A DNA stretch of 64,000 nucleotides, taken from the NCBI RefSeq assembly GCF_964036595.1, contig NZ_OZ038523.1, positions 1,578,501 through 1,642,500 of the forward strand, read 5' to 3'. Source of the DNA: Tenacibaculum sp. 190524A05c (GTDB lineage: Bacteria > Bacteroidota > Bacteroidia > Flavobacteriales > Flavobacteriaceae). The notes beneath the pieces are model-generated. The model made no database searches, was not told where the DNA came from, and saw only the letters and a list, made by a program, of their open reading frames with translations. A program made the translations under genes and the position numbers. Shown here one piece after another: positions 9,001 to 17,612 of the stretch (positions are counted from its first letter, which is position 1; each line of letters begins with the position of its first letter).

Positions 9001-10812
9001 ATGGCTGAAACATTAAATAAAGATATCATAAGAGGAGGACAGTTTTTAGTAAAAGAAACTAAATGTGAAGATGTATTTACTCCTGAAGATTTTTCTGAAG
9101 AGCAAACAATGATGAGAGACGCAGTTATGGAGTTCAATGATCGTGAGATCATTCCTCACAAAACTCGTTTCGAAGCTAAAGATTATGCATTAACAGAAGA
9201 AACTATGCGTAAAGCTGGTGAATTAGGATTCTTAGGAGTTGCTGTTCCTGAAGCTTACGGAGGATTAGGAATGGGGTTTGTTTCTACAATGTTAACTTGT
9301 GATTATATCTCTAGTGGAACAGGTTCATTTAGTACTGCTTTTGGTGCGCATACAGGAATTGGTACTATGCCAATTACATTATACGGTACTGAAGAACAAA
9401 AGCAAAAATATGTACCAGCTTTAGCAATGGGTGAAAGATTTGGAGCTTATTGTTTAACTGAGCCAGGTGCAGGATCTGATGCTAACTCTGGTAAAACTAC
9501 TGCTGAGTTAACTGAAGATGGTAAACACTATAAAATTAACGGACAAAAAATGTGGATCTCAAATGCAGGATTTGCTGAGATTTTCATCGTTTTTGCTCGT
9601 ATCGAAGATGATAAAAACATTACTGGATTTATTTTAGAATATGACAAGGACAATCCAAACGGAGTAACTTTAGGTGAAGAAGAGCACAAATTAGGTATTA
9701 GAGCTTCTTCTACTCGTCAAGTATTCTTCAATGATACTTTAATTCCAGTTGAAAACATGTTATCTGAGCGTGGTGGTGGATTTAAAATTGCGATGAACGC
9801 ATTAAACGTTGGTCGTATTAAATTAGCTGCTGCTTGTTTAGATTCTCAAAGAAGAGTTATTACTGATGCAGTAAAATATGCAAACGAGCGTAAGCAGTTT
9901 AAAACTCCTATCGCTGAATTCGGAGCTATTAAAATGAAGTTAGCTGAAATGGCTGCTAACGCATACGCTGGAGAATCTGCTTCTTATAGAGCTGCAAAGA
10001 ATATTGAAGACAGAATCGCTATTCGTGAATCTGAAGGGAATTCTCACCAAGAAGCTGAGTTAAAAGGTGTTGAGGAATTCGCTATCGAATGTTCTATCTT
10101 AAAAGTAGCTGTTTCCGAAGATATTCAAAACTGTGCTGACGAAGGTATCCAAATTTATGGAGGTATGGGATTCTCTGAAGAAACTCCAATGGAAGCTGCA
10201 TGGAGAGATGCTCGTATTGCTCGTATCTATGAAGGAACAAACGAAATTAACCGTATGTTATCTGTAGGTATGTTAGTTAAAAAAGCAATGAAAGGTCATG
10301 TTGATTTATTAGGACCTGCAACTGCTGTAGGAAATGAATTAATGGGTATTCCTTCTTTTGACGCTCCAGATTTTTCTGAGTTATTCTCTGAAGAAAAAGA
10401 TATTATCGCTCGTTTAAAGAAAGTATTCTTAATGGTAGCTGGTTCTGCAGTTCAAAAGTTTGGTCCTGCTTTAGAGCAACACCAACAATTATTAACTGCT
10501 GCTTCTAACATTTTAATTGAGATTTATATGGCTGAATCTACAATTTTAAGAACAGAAAAGAACGTAAAGCGTTTTGGTGAAGATGCTCAAAAAGAGCAAA
10601 TAGCTATGGCTAAATTATACTTATACAATGCTGTTGAAATCATTACTCGTAGTGGTAGAGAAGGAATTATTTCTTTTGCTGAAGGAGATGAGCAACGTAT
10701 GATGTTAATGGGATTAAAGCGTTTTACTAAGTATACTAACTACCCTAACGTAGTGGAGTTACGTAATATTATCGCAGAAAAGTTAAAAGCAGAAAATAAA
10801 TACTGCTTCTAA
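9001..10812 (+). CDS. fadE: Acyl-CoA dehydrogenase (FadE type)
   Basis: FAD enzyme that introduces the trans-2 double bond in acyl-CoA, the first step of beta-oxidation. The 603-residue length resembles Bacillus FadE and VLCAD-type enzymes that carry an extra C-terminal helical domain (about residues 440-603). Visible family motifs include YCLTEPGAGSDA near residue 150, KMWISNAGFA near residue 183, and IYEGTNEINR near residue 415, where Glu is the expected catalytic base. It is the last gene of the operon and is followed by two hairpin terminators. Like fadN it uses many CGT Arg codons. The electron acceptor, usually ETF, is not encoded here. Confidence 0.95.
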   Translation: MAETLNKDIIRGGQFLVKETKCEDVFTPEDFSEEQTMMRDAVMEFNDREIIPHKTRFEAKDYALTEETMRKAGELGFLGVAVPEAYGGLGMGFVSTMLTCDYISSGTGSFSTAFGAHTGIGTMPITLYGTEEQKQKYVPALAMGERFGAYCLTEPGAGSDANSGKTTAELTEDGKHYKINGQKMWISNAGFAEIFIVFARIEDDKNITGFILEYDKDNPNGVTLGEEEHKLGIRASSTRQVFFNDTLIPVENMLSERGGGFKIAMNALNVGRIKLAAACLDSQRRVITDAVKYANERKQFKTPIAEFGAIKMKLAEMAANAYAGESASYRAAKNIEDRIAIRESEGNSHQEAELKGVEEFAIECSILKVAVSEDIQNCADEGIQIYGGMGFSEETPMEAAWRDARIARIYEGTNEINRMLSVGMLVKKAMKGHVDLLGPATAVGNELMGIPSFDAPDFSELFSEEKDIIARLKKVFLMVAGSAVQKFGPALEQHQQLLTAASNILIEIYMAESTILRTEKNVKRFGEDAQKEQIAMAKLYLYNAVEIITRSGREGIISFAEGDEQRMMLMGLKRFTKYTNYPNVVELRNIIAEKLKAENKYCF

Positions 10813-10821
10813 AAAAATATA

Positions 10822-10853
10822 AAACTGCTTTCGAACTCATTAGAAAGCAGTTT
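10822..10853 (+). terminator. Hairpin terminator after fadE
   Basis: Arms AAACTGCTTTC (10822-10832) and GAAAGCAGTTT (10843-10853) pair perfectly around a 10-base loop, 9 bases after the fadE stop codon. An A-rich rather than T-rich tail follows, so this hairpin may stabilise the transcript end while the next hairpin terminates. Confidence 0.6.
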
Positions 10854-10906
10854 GAAAAAAAATTTCTTCAACTTTTATAGGTTTTAGAATTTAGTTGTTT
10901 GTTTAG

Positions 10907-10938
10907 AGATCACTGATTCACTTCAGTGATCTTTTTTT
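10907..10938 (+). terminator. Intrinsic terminator closing the fad operon
   Basis: AGATCACTGA (10907-10916) pairs with TCAGTGATCT (10923-10932) around a 6-base loop, followed by a run of seven T (10932-10938). This is a textbook intrinsic terminator. Confidence 0.85.
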
Positions 10939-10976
10939 GTAAAAAAGAATTACTTTAGTACTACCAAATAAAGAAT

Positions 10977-11480
10977 ATGAAAAAACTGACTTCCCTACTC
11001 GTCCTAATCTCTTTAATCGTTCTTAGTTCTTGTGATGATTGTATGAAAACAATAACGATTCCACAATTTTATTTTTTTAACGGACAATCTTACAGTAGAG
11101 ATATAGCACAGGAAGTTCCATGTGATTTTCCGGACCCAACCGAGCCTGAATTAATTGAACCTCCACTGCTAGGAAATTTTTCATACGAAGTCATCAACTT
11201 TACTTTCACTCCAGATACAGGATACAATTCTTTTAAATTAGAGTTTGAGGTTAAACTTAACAACGGAAATAATTTTGATGTTACCGGAATTCCAATCTTT
11301 ACATTGAAAAACGACGATGTTACAGTTTCTGGTTCATATGACAATAATTTAATTAATTCATGTAATCAAATTTCTGCTAATTCAGAATGTACTGTAACAT
11401 ATTCGGCAGAAGAATCGTTTGATATAGCAATGGTTAATTCAATTGAATTAATTAATGTCGAATATCTATTAACTAATTAA
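10977..11480 (+). CDS. Lipoprotein of unknown function
   Basis: I do not recognise this 167-residue protein. It starts with a lipoprotein signal peptide ending in LSSC (Cys19), so it should be lipid-anchored in the envelope. The rest is rich in Asn, Thr, Phe and Pro and looks like a beta-sandwich fold. Two close cysteines late in the protein (in INSCNQISANSECTVTY) could form a disulfide. A TACTTTAG element 18 bases upstream (10951-10958) is a one-mismatch match to the -7 consensus. It is 7 bases upstream of the LytTR regulator and probably cotranscribed with it; a functional link is only suggested by that. Confidence 0.75.
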   Translation: MKKLTSLLVLISLIVLSSCDDCMKTITIPQFYFFNGQSYSRDIAQEVPCDFPDPTEPELIEPPLLGNFSYEVINFTFTPDTGYNSFKLEFEVKLNNGNNFDVTGIPIFTLKNDDVTVSGSYDNNLINSCNQISANSECTVTYSAEESFDIAMVNSIELINVEYLLTN

Positions 11481-11487
11481 ATTATTA

Positions 11488-12234
11488 ATGAAAGTAAAAT
11501 TAAATCCATCAATTGAACATCACACACTAGTTGCTATTGTTTTAATGATTTGGGCATTCTTATTTGGGATTTTAGCACGTCCATTTGAGCATGGTTACAT
11601 GGATTTAAAAATTTGGCTAAAAGTAAGTGCAATCTTTAGTATTGCTTTTTTCGCTAGTTATTTTTGTATTGCTATTCTTCAGAATAAAATCTACAACTAC
11701 ATAAGGAAATGGAGCATTGTTTATGAAGCTTGTACGTATATAATTTTGTTCTTCATTTATACACTACTTACCTTCTACCTTTATAGAAGTTCTTTAATAA
11801 ATGGGATTTATAATTTCAATGAATTCTTTTTCGAAATAAGTATCAACATTATTTTTATTGTTACTCCGATTGTAATCGTTGCTCGCAAATACACGTTGAA
11901 ACTAATGGTTAAAACAGAAGAAAAGAACATTACCATAAAAGGTGATAATAAATTAGATGTTCTTAAAATTAAACCTTCAAATCTAATTTGTATTTCCAAC
12001 GCTCAAAATTACGTAGAGATTTATTATCTGGAAGGTGACCAATTAAAAACTAAACTTCTTCGAAGTTCTTTAAAGAAACTTCTGACTGATTTCGACTTTC
12101 TAATACAGGTACATCGTTCTCATTTAATTAATCCAGATCACTTTCAATCTTGGAAAGATTCAAATACAATAGAGCTTTCTAAAATAGAATTACCAGTTTC
12201 AAAAAGTTATAAAAACAACGTTTTACACCTCTAA
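11488..12234 (+). CDS. Membrane-anchored LytTR-family DNA-binding regulator
   Basis: The first 130 residues contain four hydrophobic segments (about residues 15-32, 46-65, 82-104 and 110-133), and a LytTR DNA-binding domain follows at about residues 140-248. Typical LytTR features are visible: ISNAQNYVEIYY, then LLRSSLKKLL, then a VHRSHLINPDH stretch. There is no receiver domain, so the signal is probably sensed by the membrane part or by a partner protein. The upstream lipoprotein is a possible partner. LytTR proteins bind direct repeats upstream of targets; I could not identify such repeats nearby. Confidence 0.88.
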   Translation: MKVKLNPSIEHHTLVAIVLMIWAFLFGILARPFEHGYMDLKIWLKVSAIFSIAFFASYFCIAILQNKIYNYIRKWSIVYEACTYIILFFIYTLLTFYLYRSSLINGIYNFNEFFFEISINIIFIVTPIVIVARKYTLKLMVKTEEKNITIKGDNKLDVLKIKPSNLICISNAQNYVEIYYLEGDQLKTKLLRSSLKKLLTDFDFLIQVHRSHLINPDHFQSWKDSNTIELSKIELPVSKSYKNNVLHL

Positions 12235-12379
12235 ATTTTATACCAAAAAACAACTATTTCATACCTAAGCTATTTTTTTTAACCTAAAAAAGGGTTCTTT
12301 ATACCGCTTTCCAATTCTATATAATCTAACATTTTTTTTGCCACTATTTTTCGATCATTAAACTTTAAAAAAGGAACAA

Positions 12380-14476
12380 ATGAAAAGATTAATTGGTATA
12401 GTTCTAATCAACTTTTGTCTATTTATAGGTATTACCAGACCCTTAAAGTATCTACTGGCTGATGGACCTATTGATTCACTTGCTATGAAACCCGAAGAAG
12501 TACTCAATAGTTTAACTTATAAAATTGCTTTTTACATACACATTATTACTGGGGGAATTGCTTTGTTAATTGGTTGGATTCAATTTGTGAAAAGAATTAG
12601 AACAAAATATCCAAAATTGCATCGAACTATCGGAAAAATTTATGTCGGTTCTATTCTAATAAGTAGTCCTTTTGCATTTTACATTAGCTTTTTCGTAAGA
12701 GGTGGATTACCTACAGAAATTGGATTCACTTTTGGATCATTAATCTGGGTTACTGCAACCTATTTAGGTTATCGCGCCATTCGAAAAGGCAATTTAGCTG
12801 GACATATTGAATATATAACCTATAGCTATGCTGGAACTTTTGCTGCGGTAACTTTACGTTTATGGTTACCTCTACTTATTTCATATTTTGGTAACTTTAA
12901 CACCGCCTATGGAATATCTGTTTGGTTAAGCTGGATTCCAAATGTCTTAATCGCTTACCTAATAATCCACAAAAAAGAAAGTATGTTATATTATTATAAA
13001 AAATATAGAATTGAAGCTGTTCTTAAGGGAACTGCGGGAATCGTTCTTGTATTTTTTATGCTCTCATATACTAGCGTTCAAACTTGGTTTTACAAAAAAC
13101 CATCGTTCGAAGGAAAAGCTTTAGAAAGACAAAACAATCTTTCAAACTCCTATTTTTCTAAAGAAAAATTTATTGAAATTGAGGAATACCTAAAAGAAGA
13201 ATCTGAAACTACAAGTATGATAGTTTTGGAAAATGGAAAGGTTGTTTATGAGTATGGTGATATTTCAGAAGTTTACAACATAAAAGATTCTAAAACGGGG
13301 ATTATAAGTTTACTTCTAGGTAAATATTTAAAAGAACAAGATTTAAATACAACTATTGAAAGTAATAATATAAATGAGTATTATGGATTACTTCCAATTG
13401 AAAAAAATGCTAAAGTAAAACATCTACTCACCTCTACATCAGGAGTGTTTTATTTAAAAAATGAGCGAGCATATTATACGAATCGTACAATAAGAGAAAG
13501 AGGAAAAGTTGAACCTGGTGAATATTTCATGTTTAACAATTGGGATTATAACGTTGCTAGTTACTTATTAGAAAAAAAATCTGGAAATAGCTTTGCAAAG
13601 GCACTCGAAGATCAATTGGCAATTCCACTGGGTTTTGAGGATTGGAATATTGCAAATCAAAAGGTAATTTTCAATAAGAAAAAGTCGAAGTTTGGAACTC
13701 AAGAAATTCATATTTCAACAAGAGATATGGCTAAAATCGGACAATTATTACTCCAAAAAGGATCTTGGAATGGCAAACAAATCATATCGAAAGATTGGAT
13801 TGAAAAAACGACCTCTACCTCTATTCCAATGGATACTTTAAATTCTAGGCTTGGCAGAGATACATCTAGTCCTCTGCAACAATCGTATGGTTATTTATGG
13901 TGGCTCTTTGAACGCTTTTATGATAATCCAGATTTTGAAGGAGCTTTTACGTCATGGGATGAATCTGGCCAATTTATTACTGTTATCCCTAAAAGAAATG
14001 TTGTTGTAGCTCATAAAACCAAATTAGACTATTTAACTCATACTCAATTATCAGAACGCACAAAACTTCCTTCTTGGAAATACTGGTGGATTCTTAGAAA
14101 ATTAATGCTCAACAGAAAATCTATTGCAGAATTTGCGAAAGAAGAAACCTTAGAGGAAGTCATTGAGTTTATAAAAACTGAATACAATAAAGAATCTGAA
14201 TACGCCATTTCTGAAAGACTGATTAACGAATACGCATTATCTCTAGCGGAAGAAAACAAACATGAAGATGCCGTAAAGTTTTATGAATTGAATCTTCAAC
14301 TTTATCCCGGACGTGGCTATTATACACATAGAATTTATAATTATCTAGGACAAAGTTTATTTGCATTAGACAGAAAAAAAGAAGCGTTAAAAGCGTTTGA
14401 AACTTCATTGGAATGGAATTCAGATAACCCAACAGCGACTAAAATGATCAAAGAATTAAAATCATATTCCAATTAA
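12380..14476 (+). CDS. DUF2306 membrane domain fused to a degenerate serine-hydrolase (beta-lactamase-like) domain and TPR tail
   Basis: An unusual 698-residue fusion. Residues 1 to about 215 form a DUF2306-type membrane domain of six or seven helices. Another helix near 215-232 leads into a beta-lactamase/CubicO-like domain (about 265-560). The last 100 residues look like TPR repeats, with YLGQSLFALDRKKEALKAFE as the clearest unit. The hydrolase motifs seem altered: where SxxK is expected the sequence reads YNIKDSKTGIIS with no SxxK spacing; the YxN motif reads FNN; and the last Gly-rich motif reads SWDESGQ. It may bind rather than cleave a peptide or cell-wall ligand. It follows the LytTR gene by 145 bases and may be its target. 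Confidence 0.8.
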   Translation: MKRLIGIVLINFCLFIGITRPLKYLLADGPIDSLAMKPEEVLNSLTYKIAFYIHIITGGIALLIGWIQFVKRIRTKYPKLHRTIGKIYVGSILISSPFAFYISFFVRGGLPTEIGFTFGSLIWVTATYLGYRAIRKGNLAGHIEYITYSYAGTFAAVTLRLWLPLLISYFGNFNTAYGISVWLSWIPNVLIAYLIIHKKESMLYYYKKYRIEAVLKGTAGIVLVFFMLSYTSVQTWFYKKPSFEGKALERQNNLSNSYFSKEKFIEIEEYLKEESETTSMIVLENGKVVYEYGDISEVYNIKDSKTGIISLLLGKYLKEQDLNTTIESNNINEYYGLLPIEKNAKVKHLLTSTSGVFYLKNERAYYTNRTIRERGKVEPGEYFMFNNWDYNVASYLLEKKSGNSFAKALEDQLAIPLGFEDWNIANQKVIFNKKKSKFGTQEIHISTRDMAKIGQLLLQKGSWNGKQIISKDWIEKTTSTSIPMDTLNSRLGRDTSSPLQQSYGYLWWLFERFYDNPDFEGAFTSWDESGQFITVIPKRNVVVAHKTKLDYLTHTQLSERTKLPSWKYWWILRKLMLNRKSIAEFAKEETLEEVIEFIKTEYNKESEYAISERLINEYALSLAEENKHEDAVKFYELNLQLYPGRGYYTHRIYNYLGQSLFALDRKKEALKAFETSLEWNSDNPTATKMIKELKSYSN

Positions 14477-14524
14477 CATAGGAATATCAATTTATCAATA
14501 TTAGATTTGTTCACACTCAATGGT

Positions 14525-14551
14525 AATACTACAGGCACTGTCTGTAGTATT
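14525..14551. terminator. Bidirectional terminator between convergent genes
   Basis: AATACTACAG (14525-14534) pairs with CTGTAGTATT (14542-14551) around a 7-base loop. T-rich sequence follows on the plus strand. It separates the DUF2306 fusion from the convergent Lrp gene. Confidence 0.75.
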
Positions 14552-14565
14552 ATTCTTTTTTAACG

Positions 14566-15021
14566 TTATCCCAAATTATAAGAAGTAGATTCTTTAAATG
14601 AATCTAAAACAAAAGAACTATGAATTGTAGAAATTCCCTCAACAACTGAAAGTTTCTCATTAATGAAAACTTGAAAACTATTCATATCGTTAACGGCAAC
14701 TTTAATTAAAAAATCAAAATTACCAGAAACATGGTGGCATTCCATTACGGAAGACAGATTAAACATTTTTTGCTTAAATTCATCTATCAAACTCTTCTGA
14801 TGTTTAAATAGGGTGATTTGACAATACGCGATAATTTGTTTTCCGATAATTTCACGATCAACCAGAGCAACATATTTCTTAATTACACCACTCTTCTCCA
14901 ATCTCTTTATTCTTTCATACGTTGGAGTAACTGACAATCCAATTTTTGTAGCAATCTCCTTCGTGTTTTGCTTTGCATTATTCTGTAATTCACTTACTAT
15001 TTTTCTATCAATTGCATCCAT
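14566..15021 (-). CDS. Lrp/AsnC-family transcriptional regulator
   Basis: A 151-residue feast/famine-type regulator. The N-terminal HTH (about residues 1-60) starts DAIDRKIVSELQNNAKQNTK and includes IGLSVTPTYERIKRLEKSG. The C-terminal RAM ligand-binding domain includes a HHVSGNFDFLIKVAV stretch. It is divergent from the histidine decarboxylase-like gene with 159 bases between the starts. Lrp-type proteins often control a divergent amino-acid gene in response to that amino acid, so control of the decarboxylase is the leading hypothesis. Not shown by sequence alone. Confidence 0.93.
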   Translation of the reverse strand: MDAIDRKIVSELQNNAKQNTKEIATKIGLSVTPTYERIKRLEKSGVIKKYVALVDREIIGKQIIAYCQITLFKHQKSLIDEFKQKMFNLSSVMECHHVSGNFDFLIKVAVNDMNSFQVFINEKLSVVEGISTIHSSFVLDSFKESTSYNLG

Positions 15022-15091
15022 AATTAGAAGATATTTCTAAAAAACCAGCAACAACTTATACAAAAAAGAACAATCACTGATTTAAAACATT

Positions 15092-15108
15092 AAAAATAGA
15101 TTATTTTT
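15092..15108. promoter_or_regulatory. AT-rich inverted repeat in the Lrp/decarboxylase divergent region
   Basis: AAAAATA (15092-15098) and TATTTTT (15102-15108) are exact reverse complements around GAT. Its size and AT-rich symmetric form fit an Lrp/AsnC binding site, and it lies about 42 bases upstream of the decarboxylase -7 element. Chance occurrence in this AT-rich DNA cannot be excluded. Confidence 0.3.
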
Positions 15109-15149
15109 CCTTTTTATCATATTTAATAGTTTATAATTCTACAAAAATA

Positions 15150-15157
15150 TACATTTG
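15150..15157 (+). promoter_or_regulatory. -7 promoter element for the decarboxylase gene
   Basis: TACATTTG matches TAnnTTTG exactly and ends 23 bases before the ATG. Confidence 0.65.
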
Positions 15158-15180
15158 CGAAAATTTTATTTCATAGAACA

Positions 15181-16329
15181 ATGAAGATGGATATTACTTT
15201 AAATGATCGTTTAAGTAACTTATTAGATAATGTAAAAAATGCACGTGATTCCTTTTTAGGATACCCTGTATCAAAAGATTTTGATTACTCACCATTGTAT
15301 GATTTCTTACAATATCCTATTAACAATTTGGGGGATCCTTTTGAAGATAGTACGTACAAAGTACATACACATGAAATAGAGCGTGAAGTTGTAGATTTTT
15401 TCGCAAAGCTTTTTAGAGCTAACCCAAAAGATTATTGGGGATATGTTACCAACGGTGGATCTGAAAGTAACTTATACGGTTTGTACATCGCTAGAGAAAT
15501 GTATCCAAAAGCAATGGTGTATTACTCTGAATCTACACATTATAGTGTTAAGAAGAACATTCATTTATTAAATATTCCAAGTATCGTAATTCGTTCGCAG
15601 GAAAATGGAGAAATTGATTATGAAGATTTAGAAGACACTTTACGTTTCAACAGACACAAACCTGCTATTATTTTAGCAACTCATGGAACAACCATGAAAG
15701 AAGCTAAGGATGATGTTTCTACAATTAAAGGAATCTTAAAAAAATTAGCAATCCAAGATCATTATATACATTGTGATGGAGCGTTATCTGGAACGTTTGG
15801 TGCTTTTACAGAACCTCGCAGCCCATTCGATTTTCTTGATGGCGCAGATAGCATTTCTATAAGTGGACATAAATTTATTGGTTCTCCTATTCCAGCTGGA
15901 GTCATTGTTACGAAACGGTCATTAAGGGATCGAGTATCAAAAGGAATTTCGTACATCGGATCTTTAGACACAACTATTACAGGTTCACGAAACGGTCATA
16001 GTCCATTATTTTTGTGGTATGCTATTCAAAAAATGGGAGTTGAAGGATTAAAAGCTCGCTATGAACATAGTTTAGAAGTAGCAAATTATTGTCGTGAGCA
16101 ATTACAAAACATTGGTATCAATGCATGGAGTAATCCGGGATCGATTACTGTTGTATTTCCAAAAGTCACAGATCAGTTAAAAAACAAGTGGCAATTGGCA
16201 ACAGAAGATGATATTACGCACATTATTTGTATGCCTAATGTTACTAAAGCTCAAATTGATTTATTTATTGAAGATGTAAAAACTGAAATGGAAACAGCGC
16301 CATTAGAAGAGGAATTAATGTATTATTAA
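15181..16329 (+). CDS. PLP-dependent histidine decarboxylase-like enzyme (group II)
   Basis: PLP-dependent amino acid decarboxylase of 382 residues, close in length and motifs to the PLP-type histidine decarboxylases of Gram-negative bacteria such as Morganella. Visible motifs are WGYVTNGGSESN near residue 80, STHYSVKK near residue 120 (His that stacks on PLP), HCDGALSG near residue 197, and ISGHKFIGSP with the Schiff-base Lys231. Expected product is histamine and CO2. Plant serine decarboxylases share this family, so substrate is likely but not certain. It is monocistronic, divergent from an Lrp regulator, and ends at a strong terminator. No histidine/histamine antiporter is adjacent, which argues against a simple acid-resistance module. 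Confidence 0.85.
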   Translation: MKMDITLNDRLSNLLDNVKNARDSFLGYPVSKDFDYSPLYDFLQYPINNLGDPFEDSTYKVHTHEIEREVVDFFAKLFRANPKDYWGYVTNGGSESNLYGLYIAREMYPKAMVYYSESTHYSVKKNIHLLNIPSIVIRSQENGEIDYEDLEDTLRFNRHKPAIILATHGTTMKEAKDDVSTIKGILKKLAIQDHYIHCDGALSGTFGAFTEPRSPFDFLDGADSISISGHKFIGSPIPAGVIVTKRSLRDRVSKGISYIGSLDTTITGSRNGHSPLFLWYAIQKMGVEGLKARYEHSLEVANYCREQLQNIGINAWSNPGSITVVFPKVTDQLKNKWQLATEDDITHIICMPNVTKAQIDLFIEDVKTEMETAPLEEELMYY

Positions 16330-16359
16330 GTATTAACATATCATAAAATCACCACATTG

Positions 16360-16390
16360 AAAGACCACTATAAAAGTGGTCTTTTTTTAT
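16360..16390 (+). terminator. Intrinsic terminator after the decarboxylase gene
   Basis: AAAGACCACT (16360-16369) pairs with AGTGGTCTTT (16375-16384) around a 5-base loop, followed by a T-run. Confidence 0.85.
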
Positions 16391-16412
16391 ACATACTACT
16401 TACCTTAAAGAT

Positions 16413-16420
16413 TATATTTG
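16413..16420 (+). promoter_or_regulatory. -7 promoter element for the AraC gene
   Basis: TATATTTG matches TAnnTTTG exactly. Its last three bases form an in-frame TTG that could be mistaken for a start codon. Confidence 0.65.
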
Positions 16421-16447
16421 CTTTTACTGAAGACTAATACTAATCCA

Positions 16448-17578
16448 TTGAAAGAATTCTTTTTATTTATACTCTACTCTGGAATAACACTAAATGTTTT
16501 ATTGATTTTTTTAGTTCTCAATAGAATCAAAAAACAACCTATTAATAAAGTTCTAGTATTAATTCTTTCTTGTTTGCTGATCCTGTTTTTAATGTTTGCA
16601 TTTAATTACATGGATAACAAGAAGGTTACCCGTTTATTAGTTCCTGTAGGAAGTATAATTTATATGGCATTAGGCCCAATGCTTCTTCATTACATTAAAT
16701 CTGTTTATGAAAATTTGGATTTCAAAAAGCTATATAAAAGCTTAATTCCTTTTTTCATCGCAATTCTAATTTATAGTATTCCTTCTTACTTCCTAGAAAC
16801 AATAGACTCAAAAAATGAACTTTCCTTAGTATATCTAATTTTTATTGTTCCTTTTTTAGGATGGTTATATTTCATTTATTGCTTGTACCAATGCTTTCAA
16901 ATTCTAAAAAAATATAGACTCGAAGTTCGTAACAATTACTCTTTCACAAAAAACATAGATTTAAAATGGCTTTCCATCTGGGTAAATGGTTTCATTATAT
17001 TCATTTTTGTTGATCTTATCTCAGGAGGAGTGCTACTTACCAATACTTCTTTCAAGTTCATATTGATATTAAATCTAACCTATTTAACTTCTTTAATTTG
17101 GTATATGGGATACTACGGTTTAAATCAAACACAAGTCTTTTTATTTCAAGAAATATCTCAAAAACCTGCTAAACCTCAGCAAAAACAAATAACTCAAGAT
17201 TTAGAAAGTTTAAAAAAATTAGAAGATAAATTTGAACTATTGTTCACCCAAAATCTACTTTTTAAAGAGCAGAACTTAACCTTACTTCAAACAGCAAAAG
17301 AACTAGAAATCTCTGATAAGAAACTTTCCAATTTTTTAAACAGTCATTTGCAAACCACTTTTTATGACTATGTAAATTCTCATAGAATTGAGTATTTCAA
17401 AAAAAGTATACAGAACGGAAAATCAAATCATCTTACTTTACTAGCAATTGCTTTTGATTCTGGATTTAATTCAAAAGCAACATTCAATAGAGTATTTAAA
17501 CAAAAAGAAGGAATGACACCTTTTCAATTCAAAAAACAATTTGAAAAAGGTCTCACTGCATCCAATGAGGCGATTTAA
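16448..17578 (+). CDS. AraC-family regulator with N-terminal membrane domain
   Basis: The N-terminal 230 residues are hydrophobic, with about seven segments. The C-terminal 110 residues are an AraC-type double HTH: a first helix pair around TAKELEISDKKLSNFLN and a second around IAFDSGFNSKATFNRVFKQKEG with the usual TPFQF ending. No ATG sits near the natural N-terminus. An in-frame TTG at 16418 belongs to the -7 element, so the TTG at 16448 is the best start, giving 376 residues. Membrane-anchored AraC proteins of this layout are common in flavobacteria; signal and targets are unknown. The CPBP protease gene follows after 34 bases. Confidence 0.85.
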   Translation: MKEFFLFILYSGITLNVLLIFLVLNRIKKQPINKVLVLILSCLLILFLMFAFNYMDNKKVTRLLVPVGSIIYMALGPMLLHYIKSVYENLDFKKLYKSLIPFFIAILIYSIPSYFLETIDSKNELSLVYLIFIVPFLGWLYFIYCLYQCFQILKKYRLEVRNNYSFTKNIDLKWLSIWVNGFIIFIFVDLISGGVLLTNTSFKFILILNLTYLTSLIWYMGYYGLNQTQVFLFQEISQKPAKPQQKQITQDLESLKKLEDKFELLFTQNLLFKEQNLTLLQTAKELEISDKKLSNFLNSHLQTTFYDYVNSHRIEYFKKSIQNGKSNHLTLLAIAFDSGFNSKATFNRVFKQKEGMTPFQFKKQFEKGLTASNEAI

Positions 17579-17612
17579 GCCTTATTTATCAATTGTTTTG
17601 CTCAAAATTTAA

